A stretch of 64,000 nucleotides of DNA from positions 16,603 to 80,602 of the forward strand of contig DWYY01000124.1 in assembly GCA_019118445.1 (NCBI GenBank), read 5' to 3'. The notes beneath the pieces are model-generated. The model made no database searches. It was given only the letters and a program-made list of their open reading frames with translations, and was not told the origin of the DNA. The stretch's first letter is position 1, and each line of letters begins with the position of its first letter. The DNA is from Candidatus Eisenbergiella merdipullorum. GTDB lineage: Bacteria; Bacillota; Clostridia; Lachnospirales; Lachnospiraceae. The translations under genes and the position numbers were made by a program. Below, one piece after another: positions 1-8,056 of this stretch.

Positions 1-1
1 G

Positions 2-364
2 GGGGTTTGGCAGGATGGAAGAGATTATGCCTTGCAAGGTAGGCTTTTGAACAATTGTTTCGCAACAGTGGAAAAGGATTTGGAGAGAGAGGATAATATT
101 ATAATTTGCATAAATGATGAAACGAATAATTCTTTTGCATTGTATGTTGATATTAATTTGGGGATGAAACATGTCTATTCTTGGAATGAGGAAATGGGTT
201 TTTATTCTTTATCCAATATAGACGGGGAGTTGGGGAGCTTTGAAGAGGCGAAGTGCATCATTTTACCGGACAATATGCAGTTAAGCGATTACGAAATAGA
301 AGAAAATGATTACAGCTGTACAGGAAGTATGGGTTACGGGCTCATGTATTTAAAGAAGGGCTAG
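2..364 (+). CDS. Unknown protein, C-terminal part only
   Basis: An open frame enters from the left edge and runs to a TAG at 362-364, giving 120 visible residues. The true start lies outside the window; a TTG at 32 is an internal codon, not a credible start, because the frame is open upstream and no ribosome site precedes it. The visible part is acidic, Asn-rich and has no membrane segment, so it looks like a soluble C-terminal domain. It ends 10 bases before the GtrA gene and probably shares its transcript, which suggests a role in surface-glycan assembly. I do not recognise the family. Confidence 0.55.
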   Translation, partial: GVWQDGRDYALQGRLLNNCFATVEKDLEREDNIIICINDETNNSFALYVDINLGMKHVYSWNEEMGFYSLSNIDGELGSFEEAKCIILPDNMQLSDYEIEENDYSCTGSMGYGLMYLKKG

Positions 365-374
365 GTAGAAAAGA

Positions 375-800
375 ATGGCAGAAAGAAAATTGCTTGACAT
401 TAAGGAAATTTTGAAATTTGGTTCCGTGGGAATATTAAACACGATTATTGGAACAGCAGTTATGTTCTTCGCGTATAATATACTTCATTGCGGTTATTGG
501 GTTTCGTCTGCCCTTAATTATATCGTGGGAAGTATATTCAGTTTCTGGGCGAATAAACATTTTACATTTAAAAGCTCCCAAAAATCAGTTGGAGAGATCG
601 TGCGATTTATAATTAACATAACGATATGCTATATGCTGGCATATGGGATTGCAGAGCCTCTGGTGAGAAAACTGGGCGAAAATCTGAAACTTAATCTGCC
701 GCGAAATATTCTGGAACAGATTGCAATGCTGTTTGGAATGTGTTTTTTTGTTGTTTTTAATTTTTTCGGGCAGAAATTATTTGTTTTTAAAAAACAATAG
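375..800 (+). CDS. GtrA family membrane protein
   Basis: A 141-residue protein with four predicted membrane segments (about 12-32, 40-60, 73-95 and 112-137) and the family signatures: Gly-rich first helix, FWANKHFTF after helix 2, and a C-terminal FNFFGQKLFVF. GtrA proteins are thought to flip polyprenyl-phosphate-linked sugars made by a partner GT2 enzyme such as GtrB. No GtrB lies directly beside it; the GtrB-like GT2 at 24404 is a possible partner within the region. The immediate right-hand neighbour is a dead glycosyltransferase, so this corner of the locus has been rearranged. Family assignment is firm; the substrate is unknown. Confidence 0.85.
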   Translation: MAERKLLDIKEILKFGSVGILNTIIGTAVMFFAYNILHCGYWVSSALNYIVGSIFSFWANKHFTFKSSQKSVGEIVRFIINITICYMLAYGIAEPLVRKLGENLKLNLPRNILEQIAMLFGMCFFVVFNFFGQKLFVFKKQ

Positions 801-815
801 CAGAGGTTTAAGGGT

Positions 816-1090
816 AAAGAGACAACAAAAACCGTCCTGTTTCTTGGTGCGATCAATGAAATGAGAGGCTGCTATAACATTGTGGATATGATGCGGAAGT
901 GAAAAAGCGGATCCCTGATGTAAAAATGGTAATGTGCAAAGATGGGGAGATCAGGCTGGTCAAACATAAAGCCAGAACAAGCGGCGTATTGGAGCATTTC
1001 AGCTTTCCGGGTTGGGTGCGGGGGGAAGAAAAGGATCAGGTGCTCCGCGATGCAGATAACGCATATAAAACGAATAGAAAAAGTGTATGA
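816..1090 (+). pseudogene. Degraded GT4 glycosyltransferase fragment
   Basis: Two overlapping frames together read as the middle of a GT-B fold family-4 glycosyltransferase. The first (816-902, in frame after the GtrA stop) encodes VLFLGAINEMRGCYNIVDMM. After a frameshift near 890 the second frame (to 1090) encodes KRIPDVKMVMCKDGE, then LEHFSFPGWVRGEEKDQVL and RDAD. These match the family order: 'FLG...KG', 'p.....i.GdGe', 'v.f.GWv', '..l..AD'. The acceptor domain, the E-x7-E motif and the C-terminus are missing; after RDAD the sequence departs abruptly. The G of the usual 'CGDGE' is K here. A 63-residue GTG-started ORF at 899 could be called, but is better read as part of this remnant. Confidence 0.7.
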
Positions 1091-1105
1091 GGAAATAAAA
1101 ATAAA

Positions 1106-1846
1106 GTGAAAAAACGGTTAAGGGTATCACTGATCATGACGACCTGTAATTCCAGGGATAATTTTATCAAATCTTATGAAAGCATTCGGAGGCAGACATA
1201 CCCTGAAATTGAGATTATTGTAGTGGACGGAGCCTCGACGGACGGCACTGTAGATGAAATAAAGAAGCGTGCAGATGACAATCCGGCGGTGAAATGGATT
1301 TCAGAGAAGGATACGGGGATTTATAATGCTCTGAATAAAGGAATACGGATGGCGGGAGGAGAGATCGTCGCTATCTTTAATGATCAGTATCTCTGCGATG
1401 ACGCAGTAGAACAATATGTCAGGGCGATTGAAGAGAATCACAGCGATGGGGCTCATTCGGATCTGGTATATATGGATGCCAATGGGAAAACGGTACGCAG
1501 ATGGAAAATGGGACAGGGAAATATCAGGCAGGGATGGATGCCTGGACACCCGACCCTGTATCTGAGAAGACAAATATACGAAAAATACGGCCTGTATAAA
1601 GAAGATTATCGTTGCGCCGCGGATTATGAGTTCATGGTTAGAATTTTGAAGGATGGTCGCACGAAGCTGGCATATATTCCGAAAGAACTGCTTGGCATGT
1701 ATTATGGCGGGACGAGCAACAGCGATATCAGGGCGTATCTGGTTTCCTTTGCGGAAGGGGTGAGAGCCCTCAAGGAAAACCGAGTAAAAGGCGCTCTGTG
1801 GATCACGCTGCGGAGAACGATGAAAGTTTTGAAGCAGTTTTATTGA
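1106..1846 (+). CDS. GT2 family glycosyltransferase
   Basis: A 246-residue cytosolic GT-A glycosyltransferase with a GTG start. The nucleotide-binding strand VSLIMTTCN opens the protein, the VVDGASTDGT motif lies at about 39-48, the metal site is the variant FND at 91-93, and the acceptor-side motif CAADYEFMVRI sits near 171-181. It resembles WcaA-type enzymes that add one sugar to a lipid-linked repeat unit using a nucleotide sugar. It starts 16 bases after the dead GT4 gene and ends 27 bases before a large membrane protein, consistent with a polycistronic transcript. Sugar and linkage cannot be read from sequence. Confidence 0.88.
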   Translation: MKKRLRVSLIMTTCNSRDNFIKSYESIRRQTYPEIEIIVVDGASTDGTVDEIKKRADDNPAVKWISEKDTGIYNALNKGIRMAGGEIVAIFNDQYLCDDAVEQYVRAIEENHSDGAHSDLVYMDANGKTVRRWKMGQGNIRQGWMPGHPTLYLRRQIYEKYGLYKEDYRCAADYEFMVRILKDGRTKLAYIPKELLGMYYGGTSNSDIRAYLVSFAEGVRALKENRVKGALWITLRRTMKVLKQFY

Positions 1847-1873
1847 TAAAAGGTTGGTTAGCGGGGTGGTATT

Positions 1874-4120
1874 GTGAGAAGTATATCAGGGAAAGAGCGT
1901 ATTTTGGCAATTTTGGCATTAGAAGCTTTTATTTTGCTGGCAGTCAGCACATGGTTGATTGCGTCTTTTGAGAAAAAAATTTTTCATTTTGAGCAGGATG
2001 ATATGTTGCTTTTGGAAACAGATGGCAGCAATGTTTCAGGCAGTTATCTGGATTATTCCTACACAGAAGCCAAGTCTGTCGTAACTCCTGAAATAGCTCT
2101 GCCATCGGGCATATACTATGTAGAGGTAGTTTATAATATAGTTGGCCCTGCTTATGCAGGGATGGAATATACTGTTCCACGGGAAGACAGGGAATTGGTG
2201 AATGGGAATGAATTTGCCTTAAATCCGGTCAATGAGCGGGTGGCCTATAAAATCAGTGTGAAGGATGGAGCAGGCGTATATTTCCGGGTTAGGCAGACTG
2301 GAGATGCAACAGACGGGGATTATATTCAACTGTTGGAGGTCAATATAGTTCGTTCTAAATTGTCTTACCTTTATCCTATTGCCTGCTTGATAGCCTTTAT
2401 CTTGATATTTGATCTGTTATTGTTTGTCTTCCTATATGAAAAGAAATGGAAAAATAGTAATAAGATAATAATACCTATATTGGCAATAATAGCCTTTTTG
2501 TTGGGGCTGCCGCTGTATCAGCCGGGGATTGTGGGAGGTATTGATCTCCCTTTTCACATGAACCGTATTGAGGGAATCTGTGAAGGGTTAAAGGAAGGCC
2601 AGTTCCCCGTGAGGATTCAGCCGGGGTGGCTGAATGGTTATGGATATGCGGTATCTATTTTTTATGGGGATATTTTGCTTTATTTCCCGGCTATCCTGCG
2701 ATTGACCGGATTTAGTCTCGAGGATGCGATGAAGGCATATCTGATTGCAGTAAATTTTCTTACAATTTTCTCAGCCTGGTTTTCCTTTAAAAAGTGTCTG
2801 TGGAGTAGTGCCTCAGCTTTGACAGCAGCAGTATTATATGCGGGAGCAAGTGACAGACTGCTTCGTCTTTATAATAGTTCTCAGATAGGAGCAGTCAGCG
2901 CCATGATTTTTTATCCGGTTGTTTTTGCCGGATTATATCTTTTGTTTACAAAGGAAAAACGAAATGGTACAGAAAGAATATGGCTGTGGCTGCTTGCAGG
3001 GTTTTCCGGATTGTTAATGACCCATCTGCTCAGCTGTCTCATGATAGGAATTTTTACTGTTATAAGCTGTTTCCTGCTCATACGCAGGCTGTTCAAGAAG
3101 GATGTATTAATAGAAGTGGGTAAGGCATTTGGAGCGTGGCTCCTGTTGAATGCCTGGTTCCTGGTCCCCTTTGTTCAATATATGACAAAAGATTTCGGTG
3201 TTACGTCAAAGCTGGCTGAAAATGCAGGGCAGTCAAACCCTTATGTCACACTTGCCGGGTATGTAAAGGATTCATTGACTGTCTCTGATATCTTTTCAGA
3301 AAAGGGGATTGGGTATGGCTTGACGCTGGTATTTTTTTCGGCTCTGATCATGATTATATTGGGGGGGAAGTCTCAACGACAAAAGGAAGGCTGCCTGATT
3401 CTGTGCCTAGCTGTCTGTGCGGGATTCTTTAGTATGAGGGGCTTCCCCATCATCGGCCTGGCACAGATGAGTGATGTTTTTTTGAAACTCTTTCGGACCG
3501 TTCAATATGGGAATCGTTTTTTAAGTGTTGCTGTACTTTTCCTGTCCTGTCTCGGCGGATATCTGATATTGATTGCAGATGATAAATATAAGAAAAAATT
3601 GGCGGTATTATTATGTGGAATAACGCTTTTGCAGAGTATGCTGATGTTTGAGGGATATTCTGCTGGTCGGCGGATCCTGGAACCTGTTGACTTGGGATAT
3701 GGTCTGCTGAATATTGGAAATGGAGAATATGTGCCCGAGGGTACTGATCTATCTGTATTGGATAAAACGCTGTGGTATGATGAAGCGGCTGTGCAGGTCA
3801 GTGAGGTCGAAAATCGATATTTAGTCTGGAAGGCATATGTCAGAAATCCGGGAAAAATGGAGCAGATGATTTCCTTTCCGGTTCTGTATTATGACGGATA
3901 TCAGTGCCTTGATCTGACATCAAATAAACTATTGAAAATATACGCTGGAGAGAATAATCGTGTCTCGGTAATAATACCGGCAGAATATTCCGGAATGATA
4001 CAGATAAAATTTGTAGAATATTGGCATTGGAGAGTTGCAGAGGGAATTTCTCTGATAACGTTTGTGGTAATAATAGGATATATGATAAAATGTTTACGGA
4101 AGAAAAAGAGTGCTATGTGA
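1874..4120 (+). CDS. Large membrane protein, PTPS-related/YfhO-like
   Basis: A 748-residue protein with a GTG start. An N-terminal helix (about 10-30) is followed by a predicted extracytoplasmic beta-rich domain (about 35-160), then 11 or so membrane helices from about 165 to 580, and a C-terminal beta domain ending in one helix. The first membrane block carries GGIDLPFHMNRIEG and, further on, NGYGYAVSIFYG, both shared with the paralogue at 16896. These features match the integral membrane family named '6-pyruvoyl-tetrahydropterin synthase-related'; the name is historical and implies no pterin chemistry. The acidic residue after helix 2 and overall topology suggest a GT-C-like enzyme using lipid-linked sugar outside the membrane, which is inference. 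Confidence 0.75.
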   Translation: MRSISGKERILAILALEAFILLAVSTWLIASFEKKIFHFEQDDMLLLETDGSNVSGSYLDYSYTEAKSVVTPEIALPSGIYYVEVVYNIVGPAYAGMEYTVPREDRELVNGNEFALNPVNERVAYKISVKDGAGVYFRVRQTGDATDGDYIQLLEVNIVRSKLSYLYPIACLIAFILIFDLLLFVFLYEKKWKNSNKIIIPILAIIAFLLGLPLYQPGIVGGIDLPFHMNRIEGICEGLKEGQFPVRIQPGWLNGYGYAVSIFYGDILLYFPAILRLTGFSLEDAMKAYLIAVNFLTIFSAWFSFKKCLWSSASALTAAVLYAGASDRLLRLYNSSQIGAVSAMIFYPVVFAGLYLLFTKEKRNGTERIWLWLLAGFSGLLMTHLLSCLMIGIFTVISCFLLIRRLFKKDVLIEVGKAFGAWLLLNAWFLVPFVQYMTKDFGVTSKLAENAGQSNPYVTLAGYVKDSLTVSDIFSEKGIGYGLTLVFFSALIMIILGGKSQRQKEGCLILCLAVCAGFFSMRGFPIIGLAQMSDVFLKLFRTVQYGNRFLSVAVLFLSCLGGYLILIADDKYKKKLAVLLCGITLLQSMLMFEGYSAGRRILEPVDLGYGLLNIGNGEYVPEGTDLSVLDKTLWYDEAAVQVSEVENRYLVWKAYVRNPGKMEQMISFPVLYYDGYQCLDLTSNKLLKIYAGENNRVSVIIPAEYSGMIQIKFVEYWHWRVAEGISLITFVVIIGYMIKCLRKKKSAM

Positions 4121-4196
4121 AAAACGCAAGTTGGAGTCAGGAAGAATACCAACAGGCGGATCGGGAACCATTTATAAGGAAATGGCTGTTTTGATG

Positions 4197-4264
4197 CCGT
4201 CAAGCGCCGGAAGGATTTCTGCCCGGCCTTGACGGTTGGCATTTGCGCCATTATCTGGTATAAT
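4197..4264 (+). promoter_or_regulatory. Promoter with abutting inverted repeat
   Basis: A near-consensus sigma-A promoter: -35 TTGGCA at 4236-4241, 17-base spacer, -10 TATAAT at 4259-4264 with an extended TGG. Transcription would start near 4271, 54 bases before the radical SAM gene. Immediately upstream, 4197-4235 forms a hairpin (CCGTCAAG against CTTGACGG, plus an inner GCCGG/CCGGC) whose right arm ends next to the -35 box. It has no T-run, so it is more operator-like than terminator-like. Confidence 0.7.
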
Positions 4265-4324
4265 CGGAAAGAAAAATTACGAAAATATGAAACCGCTTGT
4301 CTGAACGGTGGACAGGAGTATTAA

Positions 4325-5353
4325 ATGAGCAGACGAACCTTATATGGAACAGTGATAGTTACCTACAGATGCAATGCGCACTGCAATATGTGCGATTGCT
4401 TTAAGGATCCTACCAGGCCGGAAGATGAGATCACGCTGGATGTGATAAAAAAGCTTCCGGAGATGGCATTTACGAATATTACAGGCGGGGAGCCTTTTAT
4501 CCGGAAGGATATCCCGGAGATCGTGAGGGAGCTGTATAAGAAGAGTGACCGGATCGTTATATCCACGAACGGATATTTTACAGACCGCATCATAGCGCTC
4601 TGTAAGGAATTTCCTAAGGTCGGGATACGGATCAGCATAGAAGGGCTTCAGAAGACCAATGATGCGATCCGCGGCATACCGGATGGTTTTAACCGGGGTT
4701 ATAACACGCTGAAAACGCTGGTGGAGATGAAGCATCCGGATGTGGGCTTCGGCATGACGGTACAGGATATGAACTGTGAGGATCTGGTTCCGTTGTATAA
4801 CATTGCCAATGATATGGGGATGGAGTTTGCTACGGCCACACTCCATAATTCCTTTTATTTCCGCAAGACGGATAATAAGATCGATGACAAATACAAAGTA
4901 TCTCAGAACTTTGAGAAGCTGATCAATGAGCTGTTAAAGAGCAGATCGCCGAAAAAATGGTTCCGGGCTTACTTTAATCATGGGCTGATCAATTATATAT
5001 ACGGCAACAAGAGGCTTCTGCCCTGTGATATGTCGAAAAACGCGTTTTTCATTGATCCCTTCTGTGATGTCATCCCCTGTAACGGAATGGCGCAGAAGGC
5101 AGTTATGGGAAATCTGAAGGAGCAGTCCTGGGACGAGCTCTGGAACTCTGATCAGGCGAAGCGGGTGCGGGAGTGTACCAGAAAATGTGATCGGAACTGC
5201 TGGATGATCGGAAGCGCGTCTCCGGCCATGCATAAGTATATCTGGGTTCCTGCCTGGTGGGTGATCAAACACAAGCTGTTCATGGGAAATCATTACAGCC
5301 TGAGTGAGAACTCTTTTATCCCGGAAGCGCAGAAGGAGAAGGGGAAAAATTGA
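4325..5353 (+). CDS. Radical SAM/SPASM domain protein
   Basis: A 342-residue radical SAM enzyme. Cys16, Cys20 and Cys23 (CNAHCNMC) would hold the 4Fe-4S cluster that cleaves S-adenosylmethionine, and TGGEP follows at about 57-61. The C-terminal third has the multiple cysteines of a SPASM domain (LPCD, PFCDVIPCNG, ECTRKCDRNCW), which bind auxiliary clusters. SPASM proteins usually modify peptides or small substrates; no small precursor-peptide gene is visible here. The gene is first after a strong promoter and is followed by a GT-D glycosyltransferase, ABC exporter and GT4/GT2 genes, so a sugar or lipid-linked glycan is the likelier substrate. Reaction unknown. Confidence 0.88.
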   Translation: MSRRTLYGTVIVTYRCNAHCNMCDCFKDPTRPEDEITLDVIKKLPEMAFTNITGGEPFIRKDIPEIVRELYKKSDRIVISTNGYFTDRIIALCKEFPKVGIRISIEGLQKTNDAIRGIPDGFNRGYNTLKTLVEMKHPDVGFGMTVQDMNCEDLVPLYNIANDMGMEFATATLHNSFYFRKTDNKIDDKYKVSQNFEKLINELLKSRSPKKWFRAYFNHGLINYIYGNKRLLPCDMSKNAFFIDPFCDVIPCNGMAQKAVMGNLKEQSWDELWNSDQAKRVRECTRKCDRNCWMIGSASPAMHKYIWVPAWWVIKHKLFMGNHYSLSENSFIPEAQKEKGKN

Positions 5354-5390
5354 TAAGCCGACTGACTGTTCCCCGAATATGGAGGAAAAC

Positions 5391-6269
5391 ATGATTGCGC
5401 AGATAAAGAAGCCTGTAAAAAAATGGCTTGCCCATTCTGTATATGAATTGCACCGGCACGATCTGCTGCCAAACCCGCTGCAGGTGCATTCGGTGGATGA
5501 AACGCTGGATGTGCTGCTGAACACAAATAAGAGTATGGTCCGTTTTGGAGACAGCGATCTTGTGATGATCAGCGGGAGAAATACGATCTTTCAGACGGCG
5601 GCACCGGAGATCACAGAAGGGCTGAGAAGGATCATCGGTTATCAGTATGATGATCTGATCGTAACGATCCCGGACATTTTCGGCGACCTGGATATTTACC
5701 TGCCCGCTTCCAGGGCGTTTTGGGAGGATCATCTTCTTTTTTTCAGGAAAGCATATTATAAGTACTGTAACACAAATAAAGTCTATTACAATACCACGGT
5801 ATCCAGAGGGTATGTGACCCTTGCGGACAAGTCCCGCAGCGGCGGCTGGTTTGAAAAATTCCGCCGGGTTTTTGACGGGAAAGACCTGGTCATGGTGGAA
5901 GGCTGCACTGCGCACAACGGGGTGGGAAATGATCTGTTTTCGAAAGCGTCTTCTGTGCAGCGGATCGTCTGTCCCAGCAGCAACGCGTACCGCGTGAGGG
6001 ACAGGATTCTGGAGGAATGCTTGAAATTTGACCGGGATAAGCTGTTTCTGTTTGCTTTGGGCGTGACAGCGAAAGCACTGGTTGAGGAAATGTTTTTAAA
6101 GGGCTATCGGGTGATCGATATCGGCAACCTGGATATGGAATATGAATGGTTCCTGAGAAAAGCGGTAAAGAAAGAGCCGATCCCCAAGCACAGCATTGTC
6201 GGCGAGAAAGCAAACAGGAAGGCCGGATATGAGGAATATCTGTCTCAGATTGTCTGCTATATAGAATAA
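5391..6269 (+). CDS. GT-D fold glycosyltransferase (DUF1792 type)
   Basis: A 292-residue protein. The frame is open from 5304, but the ATG at 5391 is chosen because GGAGG lies 5 bases upstream and an earlier start would overlap the radical SAM gene. Family marks are VRFGDSDLVMISG (about 45-57), NRV-like IRR-Y-DDLIV, VEGCTAHNGVGNDLF, CPSSNAYRVRD and a C-terminal IDIGNLDMEYEWFLR. GT-D enzymes (DUF1792) transfer glucose onto serine-rich glycoproteins in streptococci and also occur in polysaccharide clusters. The DxE-like GDSD is the probable metal/nucleotide site. Acceptor here is probably a growing glycan. Confidence 0.82.
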   Translation: MIAQIKKPVKKWLAHSVYELHRHDLLPNPLQVHSVDETLDVLLNTNKSMVRFGDSDLVMISGRNTIFQTAAPEITEGLRRIIGYQYDDLIVTIPDIFGDLDIYLPASRAFWEDHLLFFRKAYYKYCNTNKVYYNTTVSRGYVTLADKSRSGGWFEKFRRVFDGKDLVMVEGCTAHNGVGNDLFSKASSVQRIVCPSSNAYRVRDRILEECLKFDRDKLFLFALGVTAKALVEEMFLKGYRVIDIGNLDMEYEWFLRKAVKKEPIPKHSIVGEKANRKAGYEEYLSQIVCYIE

Positions 6270-6286
6270 AGAGAAAGGGAAGACAG

Positions 6287-8032
6287 ATGATAAAAAAGCT
6301 GGGGTTCATATTTACAGCAGGAGAGAAGCGGAAATTTTTCTTTCTGATGGTCATTATCGTGATGGGGAGTTTCCTGGAACTGCTGGGCGTGACGGTGTTC
6401 ATGCCTTTCATTGATATCTTGATGGATACGGATGCGATCCGGGATAACTATTGGCTTTCTTTACTGTACAACTGGTTTCATTTCGACTCACGGGAAACAT
6501 TCCTGGCTGCCATCGCAGGATGTATTATAGCCATTTATATTTTTAAAAATGTATTCATTGCCTGGGAAAAGAATACGATTTACAAATTTTCCTACAATAT
6601 TCAGAGAAGAATTTCCACCAAGCTTCTTAAAGCGTACATGAGCGAGCCCTATACCTTTCATCTGAATAAGAATGTCGCTGTCCTGCAGAGAAGCATGCAG
6701 GAGGATACGGACCTGTTTGCCAAGGGGATCATCCATGCCATGGAAGCCGCAGCAGAGGTGGTAGTCTGTATTGCCATCGGCTGTTATCTGTTTGTTGTCA
6801 GCAAATCCATCACATTGATCGTTGTGGGGCTGCTTCTGATTTGTCTGGGCGTGTTCATGTATATCTCCAAAAGGTACTCCAGCGCGATCGGACGCCAGAG
6901 CCAGGTATACAAAGAGAACATTTATAAATGGATGAACCAGTCCCTTGGTGGGATCAAAGAGATCAAGGTCCTGAACCGGGAGCCTTATTTTATTGACCGT
7001 TACGATGCCTATTTTGCCAAATATGTCAGGGGCCTCCGGATAAACCGTCTGATCGGTATCCTTCCCAAATATGTGATTGAAACGGTCTGCATGACCGGGC
7101 TCCTGCTCGCGGTAATTGTTAAGATGTTCTTTGGGCAGAGGGATATCGATGAGTTTATCCCCCAGCTGGCGGTTTTTGCCGTTGCGGCGTTCCGGCTGCT
7201 GCCCTCTGTGGGAAAGATCAACGAGCATATGTCGGCAACCCTGTATTCGGCCCCTTCTCTGGATCTGATCTACCATGATCTGAAAGAAGTCGAAGAACTT
7301 CCTGTAATGACTGAAAAGTCAGATAAAGACTGGAATTTTCAGAATATTCTGAAAATCAAGAATGTATATTATCACTACCCCGATTCAGAGGAAAACGTGA
7401 TCGAGAAAGCCAGCTTTGAAATCGAAAGGGGAACAAGCGTCGCATTTGTGGGACAGTCCGGAGCGGGAAAAACGACCATGGTGGACATCATTCTGGGCCT
7501 TCTGACTCCGCAGATGGGAAAGATAACGGCAGACGGAATGGACATAGAAAAAAACATCAGCGTATGGCAGAAGGAGATCGGTTACATTCCACAGACGATC
7601 TATCTGTCGGATGATACGATCCGGAACAATATCGCATTTGGAATCCCGGAAGAGGAAATTGATGAAGCGGCAGTAGAGGCTGCGGTGAAGGGAGCGCAGC
7701 TTTATGAGTTTGTGGAAAGCCTGCCTGCCGGACTGGACACCTACGTGGGAGACCGTGGCGTGCGGCTGTCCGGAGGGCAGCGTCAGAGGATCGGGATCGC
7801 CCGCGCATTGTATCATGATCCGGAGATCCTGATATTGGATGAGGCAACCTCCGCGCTGGATAATGATACGGAGGCTTCCGTTATGGAAGCGATCGATGAC
7901 CTGAAGGGGGAGAAAACCATGATCATCATCGCCCACAGGCTGACAACGATCAAAAATGCGGACCGCGTTTTTGAAGTGACGGGTGGTAAAGTCATAGAAA
8001 GGGACAAGGAAGAAGTCCTTCAGAATCAGTAA
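6287..8032 (+). CDS. ABC transporter, fused permease-ATPase (lipid-linked glycan flippase type)
   Basis: A 581-residue half-transporter: six membrane helices in about 15-310, then an ATPase with Walker A GQSGAGKT at 389-396, signature LSGGQ at 494-498 and Walker B ILILDEAT around D518-E519, followed by the H-loop AHRL. It would work as a homodimer. The layout matches MsbA/PglK-type exporters that flip lipids or lipid-linked oligosaccharides across the membrane. Its place between glycosyltransferase genes supports export of the glycan built by this locus. The gene starts 17 bases after the GT-D gene. Confidence 0.9.
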   Translation: MIKKLGFIFTAGEKRKFFFLMVIIVMGSFLELLGVTVFMPFIDILMDTDAIRDNYWLSLLYNWFHFDSRETFLAAIAGCIIAIYIFKNVFIAWEKNTIYKFSYNIQRRISTKLLKAYMSEPYTFHLNKNVAVLQRSMQEDTDLFAKGIIHAMEAAAEVVVCIAIGCYLFVVSKSITLIVVGLLLICLGVFMYISKRYSSAIGRQSQVYKENIYKWMNQSLGGIKEIKVLNREPYFIDRYDAYFAKYVRGLRINRLIGILPKYVIETVCMTGLLLAVIVKMFFGQRDIDEFIPQLAVFAVAAFRLLPSVGKINEHMSATLYSAPSLDLIYHDLKEVEELPVMTEKSDKDWNFQNILKIKNVYYHYPDSEENVIEKASFEIERGTSVAFVGQSGAGKTTMVDIILGLLTPQMGKITADGMDIEKNISVWQKEIGYIPQTIYLSDDTIRNNIAFGIPEEEIDEAAVEAAVKGAQLYEFVESLPAGLDTYVGDRGVRLSGGQRQRIGIARALYHDPEILILDEATSALDNDTEASVMEAIDDLKGEKTMIIIAHRLTTIKNADRVFEVTGGKVIERDKEEVLQNQ

Positions 8033-8056
8033 CAGGTTGTGTTTTCGGGAGGAAAT

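Noticed and set aside
899..1090. 63-residue GTG-started protein
   Set aside because: Better explained as the second frame of a broken GT4 gene, because the upstream frame continues the same family alignment.
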